Positions 49,860 to 59,883 of a stretch of 64,000 nucleotides of DNA are shown here, one piece after another. Every line of letters begins with the position of its first letter. Positions within the stretch are counted from its first letter, which is position 1. This DNA comes from Anaerobacillus arseniciselenatis (GTDB lineage: Bacteria; Bacillota; Bacilli; Bacillales; Anaerobacillaceae). The notes beneath the pieces are model-generated. The model saw nothing but the letters and a program-made list of their open reading frames with translations. It did no database searches and was not told the origin of the DNA. The stretch lies in contig NZ_MLQQ01000058.1 in the NCBI RefSeq assembly GCF_001865995.1, positions 60,617-124,616 on the forward strand, read 5' to 3'. Both the position numbers and the translations under genes were made by a program.

Positions 49860-49989
49860 CGCCTCCCTTCACAATTGTAGATTAACGACAAAATGTTAGT
49901 CGACATCGTTCATGTAATGTTTTTATTAGTTTGACCCAACTACCAATAGAAAATTGACTAAAGAAAATGGAAATTATTTAAGGGTACTT

Positions 49990-50218
49990 TTCATCGAAAA
50001 AGGTATGACGATAATTCTTAGCATAGGCTTCGTGCTGCTTTGCGACGAGTAACCGCAGGAGCACCTTCTAACGAATCTCAGAGGCTCGTTCACGAAATCA
50101 TCCGCCTTTTTCATGAAAAAACGATCATGACGATGCACCTTCACCATTTACGATATAAATGTCATGCTTGACCGCAACCTAACCACCTGTCCACTAACCA
50201 ACTTTCCAACTAACCAAA
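49990..50218. repeat. Composite dispersed element, copy 5, with CCAACTAACC tract
   Basis: It includes GCTGCTTTGCGACGAGTAAC (shared with copy 1), the tail CAGAGGCTCGTTCACGAAATC and ATCCGCCTTTTTC. An ATGACGATGC module follows, then the family D tract (ACCTGTCCACTAACCAACTT). The left hairpin arm is missing. It fills most of the gap between the DUF421 gene and the permease gene. Confidence 0.7.
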
Positions 50219-50278
50219 AAACAGGGACATAAACAAATAAATTTGTCTTACGCCCCCATTCTCTGGAATTCACTTTAA

Positions 50279-50391
50279 TGAATTTCATAATTCAATATGA
50301 CCGCCATTAAGTAACTATATGTAGTTGCGTTAAGGCGCTCGCAACTACATATAGTTTGATATGGCTCAATTTACGTAATTATGAAATTCAC
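50279..50391. repeat. MITE-like nested palindrome, long copy
   Basis: TGAATTTCATAATT at the left is complementary to AATTATGAAATTCA at the right. In the centre CTATATGTAGTTGCG and CGCAACTACATATAG form a perfect 15-base stem with loop TTAAGGCGCT. The element touches the stop codon of the permease gene and may act as its terminator. Confidence 0.85.
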
Positions 50392-51681
50392 TTAATTAAA
50401 ATAAATTAAATATCTAAAATAAATATAAATACTCGATATAACAAACGAAACTAAGGCAACAGGTGCACCGACTTTTAAAAATTCTATATAACTAAATCCT
50501 TGATTCGCTCTAGCTGCAAGGCCAGCTACTATAACATTTGAAGTTGCACCAATTAACGTTGCATTTCCGCCTAAACAGGCTCCTAATGCTAATGCCCACC
50601 ATAACGGATCTAAATTAGTCATTCCATAATTTTCAAACTCAATAATTACCGGGATCATTGCAGCTACAAAAGGTATATTATCTACAAACCCCGATAAAAT
50701 TCCTGATGCCCATAGTATGAGCATTGCCGTTTTCGGTAAATCGCCTTCCGTATAATATATAATTGATTTTGCAATTTCATCAATGATACCTACTTCCTTT
50801 AAACCTCCAACAAGCATAAACAGTCCTACAAAAAAGAAAATCGTCACCCACTCTACCGATTTAAACACTTCTTCCACTTGTTGTTGGCCATGGGTGAGAA
50901 GCAATAAAAGTAACGCTCCTGCCATCGCAACACTCGTTAACTCAACTTTTAATAGCGGTTGAATAATAAAACCAAGGGTGGTTAAGAACAGAACAAACAC
51001 AGATTTAAATAATAAAGACTTATTTTTCAAATAATGCCTTGCTCGAACATTCATTAATTGCTTACGGTTTTCATTCGCAACTTGAAGTTTAGGGCCATAA
51101 TAACGAGACATTCCTGCAATAACGACTGCAAATATAATAATGACAACTGGCCCTAGATGAACTAAAAAAGCATTAAAGTTTAAATGTTCAACGGCTTGAC
51201 CGATCATCAAATTTGGCGGGTCACCGATTAAAGTAGCTGTACCACCAATATTAGACGCTAAAATCGTCACTAACAAATAGGGGATTGCCGATATATTCAA
51301 AAGCTTCGTTAACGTAAGTACGATAGGTACGATTAGCAATACCGTTGTGACATTATTTAAAAAAGCTGATCCAACACCAGTTAATAGAGAAATAACGATT
51401 AATAGCGGTATCGGCTTGCCTTTTACTTGTTTGGCTAGAATAATCGCAATGTATTCAAAAAATCCACTTTTACTGGTAATTGTAACTAAAATCATCATCG
51501 CTAACAAAAGTGTAATTGTATGCCAATCAATATGATGGACAAACGCAGCATTTAAATCTAATACGCCAAAAAAAAGCATTAACACGCCACCTAAACATGC
51601 GACTAATGCTCGATTTAACTTTTCAGAAATAATTAAGATATAACTTATGATAAATATAGTAAAGGCGTAAGTTAACTCCAT
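50392..51681 (-). CDS. ArsB/NhaD-type ion permease (SLC13-like)
   Basis: This 429-residue transporter of the ion transporter superfamily has about 11 transmembrane segments. Two inverted repeats carry hairpin motifs: TILASNIGGTATLIGDPPNLMIG and the second-half counterpart ALGACLGGNATLIGATSNV. These occur in ArsB arsenite pumps, NhaD Na+/H+ antiporters and related anion carriers, so the substrate is open. No ars genes are nearby. The ATG follows AAAGGGG. Confidence 0.88.
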   Translation of the reverse strand: MELTYAFTIFIISYILIISEKLNRALVACLGGVLMLFFGVLDLNAAFVHHIDWHTITLLLAMMILVTITSKSGFFEYIAIILAKQVKGKPIPLLIVISLLTGVGSAFLNNVTTVLLIVPIVLTLTKLLNISAIPYLLVTILASNIGGTATLIGDPPNLMIGQAVEHLNFNAFLVHLGPVVIIIFAVVIAGMSRYYGPKLQVANENRKQLMNVRARHYLKNKSLLFKSVFVLFLTTLGFIIQPLLKVELTSVAMAGALLLLLLTHGQQQVEEVFKSVEWVTIFFFVGLFMLVGGLKEVGIIDEIAKSIIYYTEGDLPKTAMLILWASGILSGFVDNIPFVAAMIPVIIEFENYGMTNLDPLWWALALGACLGGNATLIGATSNVIVAGLAARANQGFSYIEFLKVGAPVALVSFVISSIYIYFRYLIYFN

Positions 51682-51797
51682 CTTAATCCCCTTTCAAATC
51701 TTGTCCATTTGTACATTGTATGAAAGGTTTGTCTCAATTAGAATTTCTTTTCATTTAGTTGAAAAACTAAAAAATTAATACATAAAATGTTAATATA

Positions 51798-52060
51798 AAA
51801 AGTCGGGCGATTTCCTTATATATATACAAAACCGTCATGACAAAGCTTTGCCATCATTTAATATAGAAAAGGCGGATGATTTCCTTCTCTTCGCTTTGAC
51901 CTTCTTTCGAATCTCAGAGGCTCGTTCACTAAATCATCCGCCTTTTTTTATACAAAATTCTCATGAGGATTTATCGACCCCATATAAGATGAAGCATCGT
52001 CAACCATTAACATGTAAAATTCATGTCTTCCTTTCCAACTTTCTAACTCCAAATTCAAAA
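51798..52060. repeat. Composite dispersed element, copy 6
   Basis: A TACAAAACC module with ATGACAAAGCTTTGCCAT is followed by a long hairpin. Its arms GGCGGATGATTT and AAATCATCCGCC are perfectly complementary, around CTTCTTTCGAATCTCAGAGG. A second small module and a degenerate CCAACTTTC tract end it. No gene is seen in 51682-52136. Confidence 0.8.
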
Positions 52061-52136
52061 TTTAATTCTATTTTTGTACAAGTGTGAATAAGCTTTAGTA
52101 GGCGAAAAAACAGGACTTTTGAAAGGGGGAAATAAT

Positions 52137-52523
52137 ATGGAAAACCGTGGTATGTTTCTATCAATGATTTTTGGACTAATCACAATACTGGTGATCATTC
52201 TTTCGGTAAGCTTCATTATCTCGTTATTGCTTCGCTTTACCGCTCTTACTGAGTCATCATTTAGTTGGATTATTATGGGGTTAACATTTGTAGCATTGTT
52301 AATTGGTGGCTTTGTTTCAGGCGGGAAATCAAAGCAGAAAGGTTGGCTGGTTGGAGCAGGAACAGGAGTTTTATATTCTTTAGTCGTATTTTTAGTCCAA
52401 TTTTTAGGGTATAACACTACGTTCACATTAGAACAATATTTATTCCATGCTGGATTTATTGTTGCAGCTCTAATTGGAGGAATTTTAGGAGTAAATATTG
52501 TTAGAAATAGTCGTATGGTTTAA
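52137..52523 (+). CDS. yrzE: TIGR04086 family membrane protein (YrzE-like)
   Basis: This 128-residue membrane protein has four hydrophobic helices at about residues 8-32, 45-62, 70-90 and 102-120, and a GGFVSGGKSKQKGWLVGAGTGV motif typical of TIGR04086 proteins. The start at 52137 is given by AAAGGGGG. Genes of this family lie next to yajC in Bacillus (yrzE). Function is unknown. Confidence 0.85.
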   Translation: MENRGMFLSMIFGLITILVIILSVSFIISLLLRFTALTESSFSWIIMGLTFVALLIGGFVSGGKSKQKGWLVGAGTGVLYSLVVFLVQFLGYNTTFTLEQYLFHAGFIVAALIGGILGVNIVRNSRMV

Positions 52524-52525
52524 AA

Positions 52526-52562
52526 AAATGAAAGGCTCCGTCTTAGAGCCTTTCATTTTTTG
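52526..52562. terminator. Bidirectional intrinsic terminator between yrzE and yajC
   Basis: AAATGAAAGGCTC and GAGCCTTTCATTT form a perfect hairpin around CGTCTTA with A- and T-runs on both sides, between convergent genes. Confidence 0.95.
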
Positions 52563-52572
52563 TGTATGTACA

Positions 52573-52836
52573 TTAGTCTGGATTAACCACTTCACGTACA
52601 GCGTTACGATCATACGTCAGTTTTTTATTGTCGTTTACTAATAAAATAACTGTATCTTCGTCAATCGCATCAATCGTAGCATGTAAGCCACCGATTGTAA
52701 TAACTTTGTCCCCTTTTCGAAGAGCAGCATGCATTTCTTGAACTTTCTTTTGACGCTTTTGCTGTGGACGAATTAAGAGAAAGTAAAAAATAGCGAACAT
52801 AAATAACAATGGTAAAATCGTCATAAACATTTCCAT
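52573..52836 (-). CDS. yajC: Preprotein translocase subunit YajC
   Basis: This 87-residue protein has one N-terminal transmembrane helix followed by LIRPQQKRQKKVQEM and the small beta domain GDKVITIGGLHATI. YajC associates with SecDF-YidC. It follows tgt and queA, the usual order. AGGGGTG precedes the ATG. Confidence 0.95.
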   Translation of the reverse strand: MEMFMTILPLLFMFAIFYFLLIRPQQKRQKKVQEMHAALRKGDKVITIGGLHATIDAIDEDTVILLVNDNKKLTYDRNAVREVVNPD

Positions 52837-52937
52837 CTTTGAATTTCACCCCTTTCTAAAACTATACTCTCATAGCAATGCTAAATTTTATTATAGCATA
52901 AAAACCTGTCCTAACCTTATCACTTTTCTTGCCAAAA

Positions 52938-54077
<1,140 letters not shown>

Positions 54078-55121
54078 CTATTTATTGCTCCCTTCCATAA
54101 TTAACATCGCATCACCGAAGCTAAAAAAGCGATACTTATTTTTTACAGCTTCTCTATAAGCATTTAAGGTATGCTCTCTACTCGCAAGCGCACTGACAAG
54201 CATGATAAGAGTAGATTTCGGTAGATGAAAATTAGTAATTAAACCATCTATTCCTCTATATTGATACCCAGGATAAATAAAAATACTTGTCCAACCTGAA
54301 CTTTCCCGAAACACACCGTCATTTTCTTGAGCAATGGTTTCTAACGTTCTCGTTGAAGTTGTTCCTACTGTAATAATTTTTTGACCATTGCGCCTTGTTT
54401 CATTTAAAATCTCAGCCGTTTCGGAGGTCATCTGGTAAAACTCGGCATGCATTTCATGTTCTTCAATCGAATCAACGCTAACAGGGCGAAACGTTCCTAA
54501 TCCCACATGAAGTGTAATATAGACGATTTGTACGCCTTTAGCTTTAATCTCCTCTAAAAGCTCTTCTGTAAAATGCAAACCAGCCGTCGGAGCTGCTGCT
54601 GAACCGCGATGCTTCGCAAAAACTGTTTGATAGCGATCTTGATCTTCTAACTGCTCCGTTATGTATGGCGGTAAAGGCATTTCACCAAAAGCGTCTAGAA
54701 TTTCATGAAAAATACCATCATATTGAAATTCAATGATTCTACCACCATGATCGAGTTCACCTTTACAGATACCTTTCAGCCGTCCGTCTCCAAAAGTGAC
54801 AACAGTTCCTTTTTTCACTTTTTTAGCAGGCTTTACTAACGTCTCCCACTGATCTCCTTGGACTTGTTTAAGCAATAAAAATTCAATGTTTGCCCCAGTA
54901 TCCTCTTTAGTACCATATAACCTGGCTGGTAAAACACGCGTATCGTTTAAAACGAGACAATCACCTTCGTTTAAAAAATCAATAACATCATAAAATTTCC
55001 GATGTTTAATTTCACCAGTTTTCGGGTCTAGCACCATTAACCTTGATGCTGTGCGGTCCATCAGTGGAGTCTGAGCAATAAGTTCTTCAGGTAAATAAAA
55101 ATCAAAATCTTTAACTTCCAT
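54078..55121 (-). CDS. queA: S-adenosylmethionine:tRNA ribosyltransferase-isomerase QueA
   Basis: QueA turns preQ1 in tRNA into epoxyqueuosine, using the ribosyl group of SAM. The 347-residue protein has the family's start [31 protein letters not shown] and [17 protein letters not shown]. It adjoins tgt, the preceding step in the pathway. Confidence 0.98.
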   Translation of the reverse strand: MEVKDFDFYLPEELIAQTPLMDRTASRLMVLDPKTGEIKHRKFYDVIDFLNEGDCLVLNDTRVLPARLYGTKEDTGANIEFLLLKQVQGDQWETLVKPAKKVKKGTVVTFGDGRLKGICKGELDHGGRIIEFQYDGIFHEILDAFGEMPLPPYITEQLEDQDRYQTVFAKHRGSAAAPTAGLHFTEELLEEIKAKGVQIVYITLHVGLGTFRPVSVDSIEEHEMHAEFYQMTSETAEILNETRRNGQKIITVGTTSTRTLETIAQENDGVFRESSGWTSIFIYPGYQYRGIDGLITNFHLPKSTLIMLVSALASREHTLNAYREAVKNKYRFFSFGDAMLIMEGSNK

Positions 55122-55168
55122 TTATGTTCCTCATTTCTGTAATCTGTAAAACTGTCGGTCAATTTCCA

Positions 55169-55342
55169 TACAAAACCTTCATGACGGCAACCGTCACCAT
55201 CTAATGTGGAAAAGGCGGGTGCTTTCCCTCACTTCACCTTGACCTTCTGACGAATCTCAGACGTTCGTTCACAAAAGCACCCGACTTTTTCCATACAAAC
55301 CCCCATGGCGAGGGTCCTAATCAACTAACCACTAACCAACTT
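55169..55342. repeat. Composite dispersed element, copy 7, with CCAACTAACC tract
   Basis: A perfect small hairpin (ATGACGGCAACCGTCACCAT) is followed by a long hairpin with arms GGAAAAGGCGGGTGCTTT and AAAGCACCCGACTTTTTCC and core TCTGACGAATCTCAGA. A family D tract (ACTAACCACTAACCAACTT) ends it. It fills the gap between queA and the DUF2905 gene. Confidence 0.8.
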
Positions 55343-55392
55343 TTTAAGCTTTTATAGCATACAAAAAAGAATACATTGTTGACAAGTACAAT

Positions 55393-55611
55393 TCATCGAA
55401 ATCTCCCGATAAAATATAGGATTAACGAGATAACGACGCTTAAAACTATCGAGGTCACAATTGGAAAATAAATAGTTGTATTACCTTTTTTAAATAGAAT
55501 ATCACCAGGAAGCTTTCCTATAGGAAAAAATCTTCCACCTACCTGCCATAAAAGACCGATCACAACTAAAATGATTCCAACCGTAATGAGTAATTTAGGG
55601 ATATTTGGCAT
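55393..55611 (-). CDS. DUF2905 small membrane protein
   Basis: This 72-residue protein has two transmembrane helices flanking GGRFFPIGKLPGDILFKKGNTTIYFPI, the DUF2905 signature. Function is unknown. Its ATG overlaps the ruvB stop by one base, so it is coupled to ruvB. Confidence 0.9.
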   Translation of the reverse strand: MPNIPKLLITVGIILVVIGLLWQVGGRFFPIGKLPGDILFKKGNTTIYFPIVTSIVLSVVISLILYFIGRFR

Positions 55612-56609
55612 TACTCAGGCACCTCCATTTGAAAATGTTCGTATACTTTATACGTTACCATTCTACCCCGAGGAGTTCTTTGTAAAAACCCAATTTGTAA
55701 TAAATATGGTTCATAAACATCTTCAAGTGTGTGTGACTCTTCGCCAATCGTTGCGGCAATTGTATCAAGTCCTACTGGACCACCGCGAAACTTTTCAATA
55801 ATGCCTTTCAAAAGTTTATGATCAATATGATCTAAACCAAGTTTGTCTACTTGAAGTCGGTCAAGTGCATCAATCGCTAATTTATAATCAATATAACTAT
55901 TTCCTTGTACTTGGGCAAAATCTCTAACACGTCTTAATAATCGATTAGCGATTCTAGGAGTTCCTCTTGAACGCCTCGCCAATTCAACACTCGCTTCATC
56001 TTCCAGTTCTACTTCATAAATTTCTGCTGTACGTGTAACAATTTTTTTTAAATCTTCATTTGTGTAATAATCTAAACGTGATAATACTCCGAAACGATCT
56101 CGCAATGGAGACGATAAAAGTCCAGCCCTAGTCGTTGCCCCAACTAATGTGAATGGTGGCAAATCAAGCCGCACCGACCGAGCTGTCGGTCCTTTTCCAA
56201 TTACAATATCTAAACAAAAATCTTCCATCGCTGGATAAAGCACTTCTTCAACGACCCTGTTTAAACGATGAATTTCGTCAATAAATAACACATCGCCTGG
56301 CTCTAGAGCCGTTAATATCGCTGCCAAATCACCTGGACGCTCAATTGCGGGGCCTGATGTCGTTTTTATTTGTACACCCATCTCATGAGCAATGATCGTT
56401 GCTAATGTTGTCTTACCTAATCCAGGTGGACCGTACAAAAGAACATGATCTAAAGCTTCATTCCGTATTTTCGCAGCTTCAATAAACACTTTTAAATTAT
56501 TTTTAACTTTATCTTGTCCAATATATTGGTTAAGCAATTGAGGACGAAGTTGGTTTTCTAGGTTTTCCTCTTCATGCTGTGCCTCAGCAGAAACCATTCT
56601 TTCTTCCAT
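55611..56609 (-). CDS. ruvB: Holliday junction branch migration helicase RuvB
   Basis: RuvB is the hexameric AAA+ motor that drives Holliday junction migration with RuvA. The 332-residue protein has Walker A ([13 protein letters not shown]), Walker B ([10 protein letters not shown]), sensor 1 (VGATTRAG) and the C-terminal winged helix ([12 protein letters not shown]). It lies downstream of ruvA, separated by a family B element. Confidence 0.98.
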   Translation of the reverse strand: MEERMVSAEAQHEEENLENQLRPQLLNQYIGQDKVKNNLKVFIEAAKIRNEALDHVLLYGPPGLGKTTLATIIAHEMGVQIKTTSGPAIERPGDLAAILTALEPGDVLFIDEIHRLNRVVEEVLYPAMEDFCLDIVIGKGPTARSVRLDLPPFTLVGATTRAGLLSSPLRDRFGVLSRLDYYTNEDLKKIVTRTAEIYEVELEDEASVELARRSRGTPRIANRLLRRVRDFAQVQGNSYIDYKLAIDALDRLQVDKLGLDHIDHKLLKGIIEKFRGGPVGLDTIAATIGEESHTLEDVYEPYLLQIGFLQRTPRGRMVTYKVYEHFQMEVPE

Positions 56610-56623
56610 TATTCTCCCTCCTA

Positions 56624-56858
56624 TTAGAAAAGCGTAAGGCGCCCGCCTATCGGCGAAATGCTCCTGCGATTACTCGTCGCAAAGCTGCAAAGAAGTAACT
56701 CAGGCAGTAGCTTCACTGGAAGGCCTGCACGTAGCGGTCAGGTTTTAGACCGCAAGTGAATGACTGAAGTGGTCGAGCAGATGGCGCCTGAAGCTAGACA
56801 GCTTTTAAAATTTTTATGCTTTCCTACCTTTTAAGAAAAGCGTAAGCGCCTTGATCAC
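56624..56858. repeat. Family B element (variant with inserted module) and a left-end fragment
   Basis: A complete element at 56624-56805 runs from TAGAAAAGCGTAAGGCGCCC to GGCGCCTGAAGCTAGACAGC. It contains ATGCTCCTGCGATTACTCGT, the reverse complement of a module found in family A copies at 1.3 and 50.0 kb. The fragment AAGAAAAGCGTAAGCGCCTTG lies at 56832-56853, next to the ruvA stop. Confidence 0.75.
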
Positions 56859-56862
56859 GCTA

Positions 56863-57474
56863 CTACAGCTTTAAAAGGAGCTGTAAAGCCTTTTTTATGT
56901 ACTCGTCTGTTGTTAAATGTTCCTTGGCAAGTTTTGGAGCAACCTTTTTAACTTCTCTTTCTACATAGCCTAATGCTTTTAAAGCCTCAAGAGCATCTTC
57001 TAGTTCTTTTGAATACGTTGTTGCTTTTTCTTCAGTCTTTAATTCATAAACAGGACCTACTAAGCCCGGCATAAAATCTGTAAGTTTTCCCTTTAAATCC
57101 AAAATAATTTGACGGGCTGTTTTTTTTCCAACCCCTGGGAATTTCGTTAAAAAATGTTCATTCTCTTCTTCAATTGCTTGAACAACCTGTTGAGGCACAC
57201 CTGAAGCCAAAATCGCTAATGCCCCTTTTGGACCGATTCCTGAAACATTTAATAACTTTTCAAACAATGCCTTCTCTTCCCTAGAACGGAAACCAAATAA
57301 CTTAATGGCATCTTCTCGCACATGCTGATATGTATAAATTGTTACATCTACTTCTTCATCTACTTTATAAATAAACGGGTTAGCACAAAAAATTTGGTAA
57401 CCGACTCCATTTACAGCAATTACAATCGATTGCGTATCAATGTAGTTAACTTTTCCTTTGACAAATTCAATCAC
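56863..57474 (-). CDS. ruvA: Holliday junction branch migration protein RuvA
   Basis: RuvA binds four-way junctions and loads RuvB. The 203-residue protein has the N-terminal OB domain ([12 protein letters not shown]), two helix-hairpin-helix motifs ([16 protein letters not shown] and [16 protein letters not shown]) and the C-terminal RuvB-binding domain. Start is GTG after GGAGAGG. Confidence 0.97.
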   Translation of the reverse strand: MIEFVKGKVNYIDTQSIVIAVNGVGYQIFCANPFIYKVDEEVDVTIYTYQHVREDAIKLFGFRSREEKALFEKLLNVSGIGPKGALAILASGVPQQVVQAIEEENEHFLTKFPGVGKKTARQIILDLKGKLTDFMPGLVGPVYELKTEEKATTYSKELEDALEALKALGYVEREVKKVAPKLAKEHLTTDEYIKKALQLLLKL

Positions 57475-57550
57475 AAATACCTCTCCATTCTAAAAACGAA
57501 CATTTATTTCTGTTTTATTTTATCATAAAAGATTGCAGATTAAAGACTTA

Positions 57551-57592
57551 AAAGCCTAAAACCATCGTTGGCTTTAGGCTTTTTCTTAGATT
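57551..57592 (-). terminator. Intrinsic terminator after bofC
   Basis: AAGCCTAAA and TTTAGGCTT pair around the loop, with TTTT following on either strand. It lies between the bofC stop and ruvA. Confidence 0.85.
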
Positions 57593-57630
57593 ACAGTAAT
57601 ATAGTTCGTAATTTATTACTCGGCATAACT

Positions 57631-58239
57631 TTACATTTCCTGTTTAGCATATTTCTTATATGTTTTTAATACTTCTTCATAACGATCTCTAGATAATACT
57701 GGAATGCCATTTTGAAGTTCCCTTTGTTGATGACTTTTTAATTCTTTTGTATTGATTTGAAAAAAAGACTGAATTACTTTTTCTCCCGCTGGGTTACCAT
57801 CATAAATATTTAAAGTACCTTCATCAGAAATACCAAAATATCCATTGATTTTTAATAATGGAGAAATATCGTCAACCTTTTGTTGGAAAACAACTGTCGC
57901 TTCGTTTTGATCTATTAATTCCCATTCACGGTATTGGGCCCAAAAATCTTCCATAGACCAAATCGTCTCTTCAACAATTTCCTCGCTTATTTCACCGTCT
58001 AAATATACTCTTGCTAATACGACTTGAACTTGTTTTGGATCATTTGTAATAGCTGAAACAGGCACAGCTGAATGAATTTCTGCTTTACTACTTTCACGAA
58101 TAAAAGGTGCCTCAGCAGCGGTTGATGATAATTGCTGTTGATCAATTATCGTAAAAAATCCAGCAATAATTATTAATAGTCCAATTAACCCAATAAATAC
58201 AGGGTGTTTTTTTACAATAGTTAATATTTTCGTTGCCAA
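57631..58239 (-). CDS. bofC: Intercompartmental signalling factor BofC
   Basis: BofC is made in the forespore, exported to the intermembrane space and restrains SpoIVB-triggered activation of sigma-K. The protein of about 202 residues has one N-terminal transmembrane or signal segment (PVFIGLIGLLIIIAGFF). The conserved domain has ARVYLDGEISEEIVEE, MEDFWAQYREWEL, DDISPLLKINGYFGIS and IQSFFQI. A TTG at 58239 follows GGTGGTGG by five bases. An ATG five codons upstream (58254) is a weaker alternative. Confidence 0.92.
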   Translation of the reverse strand: MATKILTIVKKHPVFIGLIGLLIIIAGFFTIIDQQQLSSTAAEAPFIRESSKAEIHSAVPVSAITNDPKQVQVVLARVYLDGEISEEIVEETIWSMEDFWAQYREWELIDQNEATVVFQQKVDDISPLLKINGYFGISDEGTLNIYDGNPAGEKVIQSFFQINTKELKSHQQRELQNGIPVLSRDRYEEVLKTYKKYAKQEM

Positions 58240-58289
58240 TTTAACCACCACCATTACTTTAAAATTGGCCTAATGCGATTGAATTACAA

Positions 58290-58405
58290 AAAGCCTTTAT
58301 GCTTAGCAATAATTATTATCGCCAACCATAAAGACTTTTATCCATATTGACTAAATTTTACTTGTTATAGGCAAAGAGGCTAGCCATATTAGCCTCTTTT
58401 GCCAT
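58290..58405 (-). terminator. Two hairpins after the CoxA-like gene
   Basis: GGCAAAAGAGGCTA and TAGCCTCTTTGCC (58371-58405) form a strong stem just after the stop. AAAGTCTTTATG and CATAAAGGCTTTTT (58290-58342) form a second stem with a T-run that fits an intrinsic terminator. Confidence 0.8.
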
Positions 58406-58413
58406 GTTATTTT

Positions 58414-59754
58414 TTATCGAGTTCTTTCAAACGGGCGTTGAACAGCACGGCCAAAGTCACCGAACATTTCGGTAATTGTTGCACCGACTTCGTCTATCGC
58501 TTCTCCGCCACGTAATCTGTCATCTACAGTGCGAACACGGTTAAATTGATCGCGTTCAGTAACAACGGTTACTTCTCTATCCCCTGCCATATCACCTACG
58601 GTACGGCGAACATCTTGTTCAACACGCTGAATGTCATCACCATCTGCATCGACACCTACGAGTATTCTATTGTCATGAACAATTACTCTTGAGTCTCTTA
58701 CATTTTCAACATCAGCTAATCGTGTGTTAATTCTTTGTACTGTTTGGGTATCATAGCCCTCAGGATAAGCAAAATTTCTCATTCCTCTTTCGGTATCCGG
58801 TGTAATCCGATCACCTAAACGAACATCTGCGTCTCTCCCGGCACCTCGAGTACCCACACCAGCTCTTTCGTCTTGTAAAGTTCTACCTGTTTGTCCTAGT
58901 CCGCCAATGCCAGCACGTCCAGTTGTCCCACGACCATCACGGCCTCTTAAAATGCCACGATCGTCTACATATCCTGCACGGTCACCAACGATACCAGCAC
59001 CGCCAACTCCAGGAATACGATTTTCTACTTGAGTACCACGGCCAGCACCTGTCATTCCACCAGGATGACCAGCTGCGCCACCGAAACCAGTTTGACCTCT
59101 CATACCTAAACCAGTTCCTCGCTCAGTTGCTCCATCGAAGCCTGTTGCACCTGACGCACCAAAGCCTGCTCCGCCACCTGCTCCATGGCCTGCTCCGGCT
59201 CCGCCACCTATTCCAAAGCCTGCTCCATGGCCTGATCTAGCTGCACCACCAATGCCTGCTCCGCCAACTCCTGCGCCACCGATACCGGCTCCACCAGCAC
59301 CATGACCTGCTCCACCAACTCCTGCGCCACCGATACCGGCTCCACCAGCTCCATGACCTGCTCCGCCAACTCCTGCGCCACCGATACCGGCTCCACCAGC
59401 TCCATGACCTGCTCCAGTAGCGCCGCCTCTTCGGTCTGCGCCAAATTGTCCTGTCATTCCACCATGTTGCCCTGTAATACCTCTTTCACCTGCTAATCCT
59501 GTTCCTGGACGACGTGTATCTCTCCCAAAACCTCGTGCCCCTCGACGGTCATCTCGTGTAAACATATCAGTTATTGGACCTTCACCTGCACGTTGTCCTG
59601 TAAATCCAGCACCATCACGTTGATCAGTTTGATGATATCCAAAACCTCGTTGATCTGCCCCTAAACCTGTAGTGCCTTGTGGTGCATCCCAGCACCCGAC
59701 TAAACCACCTAAAAGTAGTGTTGCTGCTGATAATGTAATCGCAAATTTTTTCAT
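58414..59754 (-). CDS. coxA: YhcN/YlaJ-family sporulation lipoprotein, CoxA-like, with Gly-rich insert
   Basis: This lipoprotein of about 446 residues has lipobox Cys (LVGCW) at about residue 21. A long low-complexity region rich in Gly, Ala, Arg and Asp follows. A C-terminal YhcN-type domain of about 110 residues ends it (VQRINTRLADVENVRDSRVIVHDN and later). In the middle a 17-residue unit GHGAGGAGIGGAGVGGA is repeated about three times (51-base DNA repeat at 59250-59415). AAAGGAGG supports the ATG at 59754. Downstream of safA, this is the place of coxA, whose product lies in the spore cortex. The symbol rests on position and domain. The Gly-rich insert is unusual. Confidence 0.8.
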   Translation of the reverse strand: MKKFAITLSAATLLLGGLVGCWDAPQGTTGLGADQRGFGYHQTDQRDGAGFTGQRAGEGPITDMFTRDDRRGARGFGRDTRRPGTGLAGERGITGQHGGMTGQFGADRRGGATGAGHGAGGAGIGGAGVGGAGHGAGGAGIGGAGVGGAGHGAGGAGIGGAGVGGAGIGGAARSGHGAGFGIGGGAGAGHGAGGGAGFGASGATGFDGATERGTGLGMRGQTGFGGAAGHPGGMTGAGRGTQVENRIPGVGGAGIVGDRAGYVDDRGILRGRDGRGTTGRAGIGGLGQTGRTLQDERAGVGTRGAGRDADVRLGDRITPDTERGMRNFAYPEGYDTQTVQRINTRLADVENVRDSRVIVHDNRILVGVDADGDDIQRVEQDVRRTVGDMAGDREVTVVTERDQFNRVRTVDDRLRGGEAIDEVGATITEMFGDFGRAVQRPFERTR

Positions 59755-59844
59755 TGGTTTGTATCCTCCTTTCACACTTAATTTGTCATCTTTAACGTGA
59801 AAATAATCTGTTATATGTAGGAAGTATCGGGGATTTTTGATAAT

Positions 59845-59878
59845 AAAAAAAAGCCAACCGCTAGCGATTGGCTTTTCA
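59845..59878 (-). terminator. Intrinsic terminator after safA
   Basis: AAGCCAATCGC and GCGGTTGGCTT pair with a two-base loop on the minus strand, followed by TTTTTTT. It separates safA from the CoxA-like gene, though read-through is possible. Confidence 0.9.
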
Positions 59879-59883
59879 GTATT

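Noticed and set aside
49990..50391. Insertion sequence or prophage remnant between the DUF421 and permease genes
   Set aside because: Only small palindromic elements are present. No transposase, integrase or coding remnant is visible.
58239..58330. Sigma-G promoter for bofC
   Set aside because: A GCATA-like -35 is present, but no convincing -10 at the right distance could be found, and the stretch is mostly a terminator hairpin.
59208..59496. Repetitive ORFs on both strands within the CoxA-like gene
   Set aside because: They are other-frame readings of the 51-base Gly-rich repeat. The lipoprotein frame has the ribosome binding site, lipobox and YhcN domain.
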